Notes under the pieces: model-generated
Seen by the model: the letters and a program-made list of their open reading frames with translations, nothing else
What the model was told of the DNA's origin: nothing
Database searches by the model: none
Position numbers and translations under genes: made by a program
Source: Anaerolineales bacterium
GTDB lineage: Bacteria; Chloroflexota; Anaerolineae; Anaerolineales; UBA6663
Reading direction: 5' to 3'
Length of the DNA stretch: 12,453 nucleotides
Assembly (NCBI GenBank): GCA_017999235.1
Contig: JAGOBN010000039.1
Coordinates: forward strand, 1 to 12,453
Shown here: positions 6,425-12,453 of the stretch, piece after piece
Numbering within the stretch: position 1 is the stretch's first letter
How the letters are laid out: every line of letters starts with the position of its first letter

Positions 6425-6471
6425 CACGGCGCGAACCAACCGGTTCGCTTTTGATTTCCCCGACGAAGCCC

Positions 6472-8094
6472 ATGACTCCGGTGTTGCCTTTGATCGTGCT
6501 GGTGATCGGCACGGGGGCGTTGTTGCTCAGCCTGCTGCCGCGCGCACCCTACGCCGCCCCCACGGCGATTGGGGCGATGGCGGCCGCTTGGCTGGGCGTG
6601 GCATTGCTGGGGCTCAACCTGCCCGCCGGCGCCGTCATCTCCAATTGGGCGCCCACGGCTTTGCTGCCCGTGGGCCTGTATCTGGAAGCGGATAGCTCCG
6701 CCTGGCTCCTGGCTTGGGGGCTGGTCAGCGTCAGCCTGGCCACGCTGGTCACCGGCCTTTCCCGGCCGGGCGGCCGGCGGTTAGCCGCGCGCGGCGCCAT
6801 CTTGCTGCTGACGCTGGTCGGTCTGGCCGCGCTGATGTCCGGCAATCTGGTCACGCTGGTGATGGGCTGGGCGGGCCTGGATTTCATCTACTTTGCCATC
6901 CTGATCTTGTTGGCGCGCGGCGAGGGCATCCAGCCGCAGGCCGTCTTGCATCTCACCTTCAGTTCGCTCGGCACAGTGTTTGCCTTGGGAGCGGTGCTGC
7001 TCATCGGCCGGCAAAGCCCAGACTTGACCTGGCTGGCGGCCAACGCTTCGCCCGGCGCGGTGCTGTTGATGACGCTGGCGGCGGTCTTCCGGCTGGGCCT
7101 CTTCCCGCTCCACTTGGGTCTGCCGGTGGAGGCGAATGTGCGTCAGGGGTTGGGGACCCTGCTGCGCTTGATTCCCGCGGCGGTGGCCTTGCAGGCGGTG
7201 GGCCGGTTGGCCGTCGTCGGCGTGCCGGAGGCGGTGCGGCCCTGGCTGACGGCTTTTGGCGTGGCGGCCGCGCTGGTGGGCGCGGTCCAGCTTTGGAACT
7301 CCGACGAGCCCCGCCAAGGCCTGACCTTTGTGGTGATCACGCAATCCGGCCTGGCGCTGCTGAGCGCGTTGTGGGCGGGGCCGCAGGCCGTCAGCGCCGT
7401 CACCTTGACGTCGCTGGCGCTGGTGCTGGGGGGCGGGCTGGTGTTTCTGGCCAATGGTTTTGATGAGCAGCGCCCGTGGCTGACGGCGCTGCCAGGGCTG
7501 GGCGCGGCGGCCCTGGCCGGCGCTCCGCTCACGGTTGGTTTCTTTGGCCTGCAACAACTCTGGGCTAACTGGCTGGCGAGCGGGCACTGGGGTCTGGGCT
7601 TGGCGCTGGCCGGCACGGCGGTGGCGTTGATCTTATTCACGGGCGGATTGCTGCGCGTGATCAGCTGGCCGGGGGATCCGGTGGAGGGCGGGGCCATCGG
7701 GCTGGCCGGCTATGGGATTGGCCTGGGGCTGCTGGCGCTGCTGGTCATCCTTGGCGGCGGGTTGGCGGGGCCGGCGAGCGGCCTGATGGGCGCGCCCGCG
7801 GCCGCCAACCCGTTTGGGAATGTCAACGGCTGGGGGCTGGGTTTGCTGGGGGTGTGCCTGGGCGCGGGCGCGGCGTTATGGCGGTTCGAGGCGCTGGCGC
7901 GGACGCGCACCGAAGCGGCGGCGGAGGGCTTAGCCGCCGTGCTGCGCCTGGCCTGGCTCTACCGGCTGGCCTGGGGCGTGATCCGCGTGGTGGATGGCGT
8001 CATGTCCACGCTGGCCGGCATCTGGGAAGGCGAAGGCGCGTTGTTGTGGGCCATGGTGATCACCCTGGTGCTGCTCCTGCTGGTGCGCCCATGA
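6472..8094 (+). CDS. Antiporter-like membrane subunit, NuoN/NuoM-related (first of trio)
   Basis: The protein has 540 residues and is almost wholly hydrophobic, with a dozen or more membrane segments. It resembles the proton-conducting subunit family of complex I, Mrp antiporters and hydrogenase-4 (NuoL/M/N, MrpA/D, HyfB/D/F). Recognisable blocks are 'LVMGWAGLDFIYFAILILL' (about 129-147, the TM5 position) and 'FRLGLFPLHLGLPVEA' (206-221, TM7). In proton-pumping members these carry a Glu after Trp and a Lys five residues before the Pro. Here the positions read Ala134 and Arg207, with Asp137 nearby. The core ion path therefore looks altered, though the alignment is by eye. ATG 6472 is preferred; TTG 6451 is in frame but poorer. 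The stop overlaps the next ATG in an ATGA. It presumably works as a complex with the next two products. No NADH, quinone or hydrogenase catalytic gene is adjacent. Confidence 0.75.
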   Translation: MTPVLPLIVLVIGTGALLLSLLPRAPYAAPTAIGAMAAAWLGVALLGLNLPAGAVISNWAPTALLPVGLYLEADSSAWLLAWGLVSVSLATLVTGLSRPGGRRLAARGAILLLTLVGLAALMSGNLVTLVMGWAGLDFIYFAILILLARGEGIQPQAVLHLTFSSLGTVFALGAVLLIGRQSPDLTWLAANASPGAVLLMTLAAVFRLGLFPLHLGLPVEANVRQGLGTLLRLIPAAVALQAVGRLAVVGVPEAVRPWLTAFGVAAALVGAVQLWNSDEPRQGLTFVVITQSGLALLSALWAGPQAVSAVTLTSLALVLGGGLVFLANGFDEQRPWLTALPGLGAAALAGAPLTVGFFGLQQLWANWLASGHWGLGLALAGTAVALILFTGGLLRVISWPGDPVEGGAIGLAGYGIGLGLLALLVILGGGLAGPASGLMGAPAAANPFGNVNGWGLGLLGVCLGAGAALWRFEALARTRTEAAAEGLAAVLRLAWLYRLAWGVIRVVDGVMSTLAGIWEGEGALLWAMVITLVLLLLVRP

Positions 8095-8738
8095 TCGAAT
8101 GGATTTCAACCCTCACCGCGCCGATCCTGATCGGGCTCTACCTGACCGCCGTCATCTTAAGTCTGACCATGGACTGGCGGCTGCGCTTTGGCGGCCTGGC
8201 GGCGCAATATGCCCTGACGGCGGCGCTGATGGCGCCGCTGGTGATCTGGCAGGTGGCGGCGGTCAAAGCGGTCGTGGGGGTATTGATTGTGGTGATCTTG
8301 TTCATCTCCGGCCGCGCGGTGGGCTTTGGCCGGCCGCCCGCTGCCGGAGCGCCCCCGGCCGGCCGGCTGGCGGCCTGGCGCCGCATCGAATTTCAGACCA
8401 ACTTGCCGTTTCGGATTACGGCCGCGCTGTTGGGAACGGTGGCGGCCTGGTTTTTTGTCACCGAACTAGGGATGGTGGTGCCGGGTCTGTCCCCGGCGCT
8501 GAACCTGGCCGGCATGGAGCTCATCGTCCTGGGGTTGATCAGCCTGGGCCTGACCGAGGAGCCGCTCAACGCCGGTATTGCCTTGTTGATGCTGTTCAAC
8601 GGTTTTGAATTGTTGTACACGCCGGTGGAGCGTTCGCTGACGGTGGCCGGCCTGCTGGCGGCCGTCAACTTCGGCGTGGCCCTGGCCGTCAGCCACCTTA
8701 CCTGGCTGCGGCATCACACCTGGGATGGGGCGGAATGA
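8091..8738 (+). CDS. HyfE-like small membrane subunit (NuoK-related region), second of trio
   Basis: This 215-residue membrane protein is very close in length to hydrogenase-4 component HyfE (about 216). It has three hydrophobic segments in the first 75 residues, a basic loop (about 80-105), then further segments. The C-terminal part, 'GMELIVLGLISLGLT' (141-155) followed by 'LFNGFELLYTPVE' (168-180), resembles the HyfE/NuoK region, with membrane-buried Glu143 and Glu173. NuoK uses two buried Glu residues to couple proton movement, so these two are the candidates here. Its position between two antiporter-like genes repeats the hyfD-hyfE-hyfF order. Start and stop both sit in 4-base ATGA overlaps, so the three genes are translated as a coupled unit. 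Assignment to HyfE is by pattern and context, not alignment. Confidence 0.68.
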   Translation: MIEWISTLTAPILIGLYLTAVILSLTMDWRLRFGGLAAQYALTAALMAPLVIWQVAAVKAVVGVLIVVILFISGRAVGFGRPPAAGAPPAGRLAAWRRIEFQTNLPFRITAALLGTVAAWFFVTELGMVVPGLSPALNLAGMELIVLGLISLGLTEEPLNAGIALLMLFNGFELLYTPVERSLTVAGLLAAVNFGVALAVSHLTWLRHHTWDGAE

Positions 8739-10150
8739 TCCCGACGCCGCTGATTTTTGTGCTGGCCCCCTGGCTGGCGGTGCCCGCCATCTACGCGCTC
8801 CGGGTGCGGGGGTGGCGGACCGCCGAGACCCTCGCGGCGGTGGCGGCGGCGGCGGGGCTGGCGGGGCTGGCGGCCTTTTTGCCGCTGGCGGCGCCGCCGT
8901 ATCTGACGGATACCTTCAGCGTCCTGGGCCGGCAGTTTGTGATGATGCCGGCCGACCGGGCGGCGCTGACCCAGAGCTTTGCGCTGGCGGCCCTGATCTT
9001 CCTGGGCGCCGGCCTGCAGACGCAGGGGCGTTACTTTCTGGCCGCCGGCGTGGGTATTCTGGGTTTGCAGGCGGCGGCGCTGCTGGTGCGGCCATTCTTG
9101 TATTCCGCTATCTTCATCGAGCTGGGCGCCGCGATTTCCGTGCTGATGCTCACGGACGAAGCGCACCCCGCCACCACCGGCGCCCTGCGGTTCCTGATCT
9201 ACACTACCCTGGGGGTGCCTTTCATCCTGTTCGCGGGCTGGCTGATTGAATCGGGCGCGGCCAACCCGGGCGACCCCGCCTACCTGTCCCAGGCCGCCTT
9301 CTTCCTGACGGCCGGCTTTGCCCTGTGGCTCGCGGTGGTCCCCTTCCACAGCTGGCTGCCAGTGATGGCCCAGGACGCGCCGCCTCTGGCCACGGCCTTT
9401 GTCACCGCCGTCATGCGCGCGCCGATGATCTTCCTGCTGCTCAAACTATTGGATACGTATGGCTGGCTGGCCGAGACGCCGCTGTTTGCCAATGGCCTGG
9501 TGCTGGCGGGGGCCAGCATGGTGATCTTAGGGGCGCTGTTTGTCTTTGGCCAGCGCAACCTGGGGCGCAGCGTGGGCTACGCTTTGCTGATTGAATTTGG
9601 GGCAGTGCTGCTGGCGGTGGCGCTGGGGACGCGGGCCGGGGTGGAGGCAACGCTGGCCGCGCTGGCCATGCGCGGACCAGGGCTGTGGCTGTGGGCCATG
9701 GGGCTGGATCAACTGCGCCGGGCGGCGCGGGCGCGAGATCCGGAGCGCGCCGGCAGCGGGGACGATTTTGCAGCGCTGGGCGGCCTGGGCTGGCGGTATC
9801 CGTTTGCGGTGACGGCGGTGGCGGTGGGCATGCTTTCGCTGGTGGGCGTGCCGCTGATGGCGGGTTTCCCGGCGCGCTGGGCCTTGCTGCGCCTATTGGC
9901 TGAGCAGACGCCGGCCCTGGCGGCGGTGCTGCTGGCGGCCATGACCAGTGTGGGCCTGGTGGTGTTTCGCGGGCTGGCGGCCATGACCACGCCGCGCTCG
10001 TCCGATGAAGTGATTGAACCGCGCGAAAGCCGGCCGGCGATGGTGGCGTTTTGTTTCGGGGTGGGGGTGGTCCTGCTGCTGGGCGCCTTCCCGCAGTGGA
10101 TCTTGCCCAGCGTGGCCAGCGGCGCGGCCTTTACCCGCTTCGGGCCGTAA
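8735..10150 (+). CDS. Antiporter-like membrane subunit, NuoM/HyfD-related (third of trio)
   Basis: This is a 471-residue polytopic protein, similar in length to HyfD and NuoM. The TM5-like segment 'FLYSAIFIELGAAISVLML' (121-139) retains the conserved Glu, here Glu129. The TM7-like block 'ALWLAVVPFHSWLP' (196-209) has the classic PFHxWLP signature. The Lys expected five residues before the Pro is Trp198. Lys237 in 'FLLLKLLD' could correspond to the TM8 lysine of the family. 'GDDFAALGGLGWRYP' (342-356) also resembles the 'DDLxGLG' loop common to this family. It therefore keeps part of the proton machinery, in contrast to the first gene. ATG 8735 overlaps the preceding stop. The gene ends 8 bases from the convergent glycosyltransferase stop. 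The family call is good; the ion and partner complex are unknown. Confidence 0.78.
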   Translation: MIPTPLIFVLAPWLAVPAIYALRVRGWRTAETLAAVAAAAGLAGLAAFLPLAAPPYLTDTFSVLGRQFVMMPADRAALTQSFALAALIFLGAGLQTQGRYFLAAGVGILGLQAAALLVRPFLYSAIFIELGAAISVLMLTDEAHPATTGALRFLIYTTLGVPFILFAGWLIESGAANPGDPAYLSQAAFFLTAGFALWLAVVPFHSWLPVMAQDAPPLATAFVTAVMRAPMIFLLLKLLDTYGWLAETPLFANGLVLAGASMVILGALFVFGQRNLGRSVGYALLIEFGAVLLAVALGTRAGVEATLAALAMRGPGLWLWAMGLDQLRRAARARDPERAGSGDDFAALGGLGWRYPFAVTAVAVGMLSLVGVPLMAGFPARWALLRLLAEQTPALAAVLLAAMTSVGLVVFRGLAAMTTPRSSDEVIEPRESRPAMVAFCFGVGVVLLLGAFPQWILPSVASGAAFTRFGP

Positions 10151-10158
10151 GCGCGTCT

Positions 10159-11355
10159 TCAGGCCTCGGCGTACAACGCCTCCACGGCTGGGATAATCAC
10201 GCGCCAATCGTAGCGGGCGCGCACAAAGGCGCGGCCGGCGGCGGCCAGCGCGCGGGCGCGGGGCTCATCGCCCAGCAGGTCCGCCACGGCCTCCGCAAAA
10301 CTCGCCGGCTCATCCGCCAAGATCAACTCCTGTCCGGAAGTCACCGGGAAACCCTCCGCCCCCACGGTGGTCGAGACAATCGGCCGGCCCAGCGCCATCG
10401 CTTCCAACAACTTAAAGCGCGTGCCCCCGCCCATCCGCAAAGGCGCCACATACACGCCGGCGCGGGCAATATACGGCCGGGTGTCTTCCACCGCGCCGGT
10501 GACCACCAGGCCGGCCTGCCCGTGCAACGCCCGCACCGCCGGCGTCGGCTTCTGGCCCACGATGAGGCCCTCGGCCGCGGGCACGCGGGCGCGCAGGCGC
10601 GGCCAGATCTCGCGCGCAAACCACAGCACCGCGTCCACATTCGGGCGATAGTCCATCTTGCCGGTGAAGACCACGGCCGGGCCGGACGCCTCCGCCGCAA
10701 AGCCGGCATAGTCATCCACATCAATCCCGTTGGGGACCAGCACCGGCCGCAGACCGGGGACCAGCGCGGCCAGCGCGGCCGCGTCCTCCGGGGAAACGCA
10801 GGTGACGGCGCTGACGGCGCGGCCGACTTCGGCCTCCAGCCGCCGCAGCCGCCGCCACTGCACGTGCGAGTAGAGCGCCGCCGGCCAGCGTGCTGGGCGG
10901 GCCAGATCGGTGCGCGCCGCGCGGCGCTGCAAAAGATACTCGACGTTGTGCGCGTCATAGATCACGCGGCGCGGGGTCAGCGCGGGGTCCAGGCCCGCCA
11001 AGTATGGCGCCAACTCCAACCCTTCCACATGCAGGCCGTCAAAGGCCTGTTCGCGCAGGAGCTGCCGCAAAGCAGCTGCGAAGGCCGGGGACCACAAGCG
11101 CCGGGCCAGGTCCGGCTCTGGTGAGAGCAGGGTGCGCACCCGGTCCCAGCGGGTGCGGGCGGGGGCCGGGATGGCCGCCACGTGCTGGCAGGCCTCCAGC
11201 AGTTCGCCGGCCAGCGCGGCCTGGCCCGGCTCTAGAAACGTCAACAGGGTGATCGTGTGCCGGCGGCTGAGGTGCCGCACGAGGCCCCAATTGCGGATGG
11301 CCGTACCCTGGCGCGGGGGGTACGGCGCTTGAGGGGTGAGGAAGAGCAGGTTCAC
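10159..11355 (-). CDS. Glycosyltransferase family 4 (GT-B fold)
   Basis: This 398-residue enzyme likely transfers a sugar from a nucleotide donor to a polysaccharide or lipid acceptor at the cytoplasmic membrane face. Visible features are an N-terminal 'FLTPQAPYPPRQGT' (5-18), 'YDAHNVEY' (133-140), 'VPNGID' (197-202), 'FTGKMDYRPN' (240-249, the start of the C-terminal Rossmann domain) and 'PLRMGGGTRFKLLEAMALG' (325-343). The last holds Lys335 and Glu338 of the donor-binding region. It resembles GT4 members found in exopolysaccharide loci. GTG 11355 overlaps the purN stop in a GTGA, so it appears translationally coupled to purine genes, an odd partnership. No signal peptide or membrane segment is seen. 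Donor and acceptor cannot be deduced. Confidence 0.88.
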   Translation of the reverse strand: MNLLFLTPQAPYPPRQGTAIRNWGLVRHLSRRHTITLLTFLEPGQAALAGELLEACQHVAAIPAPARTRWDRVRTLLSPEPDLARRLWSPAFAAALRQLLREQAFDGLHVEGLELAPYLAGLDPALTPRRVIYDAHNVEYLLQRRAARTDLARPARWPAALYSHVQWRRLRRLEAEVGRAVSAVTCVSPEDAAALAALVPGLRPVLVPNGIDVDDYAGFAAEASGPAVVFTGKMDYRPNVDAVLWFAREIWPRLRARVPAAEGLIVGQKPTPAVRALHGQAGLVVTGAVEDTRPYIARAGVYVAPLRMGGGTRFKLLEAMALGRPIVSTTVGAEGFPVTSGQELILADEPASFAEAVADLLGDEPRARALAAAGRAFVRARYDWRVIIPAVEALYAEA

Positions 11356-11963
11356 GCCGGCCTGCGGCCGTCACACAGCCGGCGCAAGGTCTGGACGAGC
11401 AGGCGATGCTCCACCTGGTGGACCCGCGCCTCCAGCGCGCCCAGCGTGTCATCCGGCTGGATCGGGACAATCTCCTGGGCCAGCACCGGGCCGCTGTCCA
11501 CGCCTTCATCTGGCACCTGATGCACCATGACGCCCGTGTGCGCGATCTGGCCCTGGCGATAGGCCTCGTAGGCGCGCTCAATGGCATGCTGGCCCGGAAA
11601 AGCGCCCGGCAACGCGGGATGCAGGTTGATCACGCGCTCCGGGAAGCGGCTGAGAAAATCGGTGGAGAGCACGCGCATCCAGCCGGCCAGCACCACCCAA
11701 TCCGGCCGGAACGTTTCCACCAAGCCGGCCAATTCCGCATCGTATTCGCGCCGAGTCTGGGTGGCGCGGCGCGGCTTGAAGATGGCGGGGACCAGCGCGT
11801 GCTGGGCGCGGATGAGGCCGTAGGCGCCGGGTTTGTTGCTGATGACGGCCGCCACCTGGGCCGGGAGCAAACCCACCGCGCAGGCATCCAGAATGGCCTG
11901 GAGATTAGAGCCGCCGCCCGAGATCAGCACCACCAGGCGTTTGGTGAGCGGGACCGTCGTCAT
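11352..11963 (-). CDS. purN: Phosphoribosylglycinamide formyltransferase PurN
   Basis: PurN transfers the formyl group from 10-formyl-THF to GAR, giving FGAR, the third step of de novo purine synthesis in the cytosol. The protein has 203 residues, normal for the family. It contains the phosphate loop 'LISGGGSNLQAI' (13-24), catalytic Asn113 and His115 in 'NLHPALPGAFPG', and Asp156 in 'DEGVDSGPV'. These correspond to N106, H108 and D144 of E. coli; the NLHPALPGAFPG variant replaces the 'HPSLLP' form. ATG 11963 overlaps the purM stop in an ATGA. The purM-purN order matches many bacteria, where the genes work in nearby steps. All catalytic residues are present. Confidence 0.95.
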   Translation of the reverse strand: MTTVPLTKRLVVLISGGGSNLQAILDACAVGLLPAQVAAVISNKPGAYGLIRAQHALVPAIFKPRRATQTRREYDAELAGLVETFRPDWVVLAGWMRVLSTDFLSRFPERVINLHPALPGAFPGQHAIERAYEAYRQGQIAHTGVMVHQVPDEGVDSGPVLAQEIVPIQPDDTLGALEARVHQVEHRLLVQTLRRLCDGRRPA

Positions 11964-12453
11964 GTCAGCGTCACCCGCCGTTCGCCGGCCGTCAGCTCTC
12001 CGATCATCACGCTGTCAGCGGGCAGCCGCGCGAGCAGGGCTGGCGCGTCCGCGCGCGCGGTGATCACCACCATTCCCACCCCCATGTTGAACACTCGGTA
12101 CATCTCGGCGGCGGGGATCGCGCCGCGCTGCTGGATCAGCTGGAACACGGGCGGCACCGGCCAGGCGGCGGTGTGGATTACGGCGCCCACGCCGGCCGGC
12201 AGGACGCGCGGGACGTTCTCAATGAAGCCCCCGCCGGTGAGGTGCGCCAGGGCCTTGATGGGCGAGGCCGGCTGGCTGACGATGGGCCACAGGTCGGCGA
12301 GATACGAGCGATGCGGCGCGAGCAGCGCTTCGGCCAAAGGCAAGCCCAACTCCGGAAAGACCGTGTCGAGCGGCACGCCCTCGCAGACCCGCCGGATGAG
12401 CGAGTAGCCGTTGGTGTGCGGGCCGGACGAGCGCAGGCCGATCAGCACATCGC
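11960..12453 (-). CDS. purM: Phosphoribosylformylglycinamidine cyclo-ligase PurM, C-terminal part (5' end outside window)
   Basis: PurM closes FGAM to AIR with ATP, the fifth step of purine synthesis. Only the last 164 codons are in the window. The first residues seen, 'DVLIGLRSSGPHTNGYSL', are the hallmark of the middle of the protein. 'HLTGGGFIENVPRVLP' and 'YRVFNMGVGMVV' follow in the usual order, and the chain ends normally at the TGA that overlaps the purN start. The frame is open to the window edge, so the start and N-terminal ATP-binding part lie beyond it. PurM and SelD belong to the same ATP-binding superfamily, but no link between the two genes here is implied. Confidence 0.95.
   Translation of the reverse strand, partial: DVLIGLRSSGPHTNGYSLIRRVCEGVPLDTVFPELGLPLAEALLAPHRSYLADLWPIVSQPASPIKALAHLTGGGFIENVPRVLPAGVGAVIHTAAWPVPPVFQLIQQRGAIPAAEMYRVFNMGVGMVVITARADAPALLARLPADSVMIGELTAGERRVTLT

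Larger units (their letters stand above)
6368..6471. promoter_or_regulatory. Divergent intergenic region with a (GGCC)n palindrome
   Basis: This 104-base gap separates the M48 operon (minus) from the antiporter-like operon (plus) and is the largest non-coding stretch in the window. It holds back-to-back extended -10 elements. Between them is a 14-base run of alternating GG and CC at 6394-6407, which is self-complementary. The run could be an operator shared by both promoters, but the same 14-mer also occurs inside the M48 gene (5372-5385), so chance composition is possible. Confidence 0.5.

Noticed and set aside
6714..7463. Alternative plus-strand frame within the first antiporter-like gene
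   Set aside because: Out-of-frame Gly/Ala/Arg-rich product overlapping a protein with coherent membrane segments.
10134..10144. CCCG-CTT-CGGG hairpin as terminator of the antiporter-like operon
   Set aside because: Only 4 bp, lies inside the coding sequence and has no T-run.
10051..11124. Plus-strand frame of 357 codons opposite the glycosyltransferase
   Set aside because: It crosses two real genes and has low-complexity Arg/Gln/His composition with no domain.
11406..12407. Plus-strand frame of 333 codons opposite purN and purM
   Set aside because: Antisense to two well-conserved enzymes with intact catalytic motifs.

Overview
This window comes from a GC-rich (about two thirds G+C by eye), gene-dense bacterial chromosome. 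I infer a member of the Chloroflexota, probably near Anaerolineae/Caldilineae. The clues are a secreted CSLREA/beta-helix protein ending in an FLPLV-type tail, a Pro/Thr-rich 'TPTATPE' exported protein, and a receiver-DUF309 fusion. This placement rests on protein style only, because no marker gene is present.

Layout. (1) 1-644, plus strand: the C-terminal end of a hybrid sensor histidine kinase. (2) 702-1754, plus: a complete selD. Its catalytic selenocysteine is encoded by an in-frame UGA at 753-755, with hairpins just downstream that could be the bacterial SECIS. A conventional gene call would start after the UGA, at GTG 789, and lose the active site. (3) 1788-3098, plus: a secreted CSLREA beta-helix protein. 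(4) 6367 down to 3095, minus: an apparent four-gene operon of a Ste24-like M48 membrane protease, a one-TM Pro/Thr-rich protein, a receiver-like/DUF309 fusion and FabL enoyl-ACP reductase. (5) 6472-10150, plus: three overlapping genes for integral membrane proteins resembling the antiporter-like arm of complex I and hydrogenase-4 (NuoN/M-like, HyfE-like, NuoM-like), with no catalytic subunits beside them in the window. (6) 12453 down to 10159, minus: purM (partial), purN and a GT4 glycosyltransferase.

The genes are very tightly packed. Six co-directional junctions are 4-base ATGA/GTGA overlaps. One convergent pair overlaps by 4 bases at the stops and the other is separated by 8 bases, so there is no room for ordinary terminators. 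The only substantial intergenic space (6368-6471) is a divergent promoter region. Extended -10 elements lie 7-8 bases before the ATG of selD and of the M48 protease, which suggests leaderless transcripts.

The most noteworthy items are the selenocysteine-containing SelD with its candidate SECIS, and the stand-alone antiporter-like trio. In the trio, the Glu/Lys residues that normally drive proton translocation appear partly replaced. No tRNA, rRNA, CRISPR array, insertion sequence or phage gene was seen.
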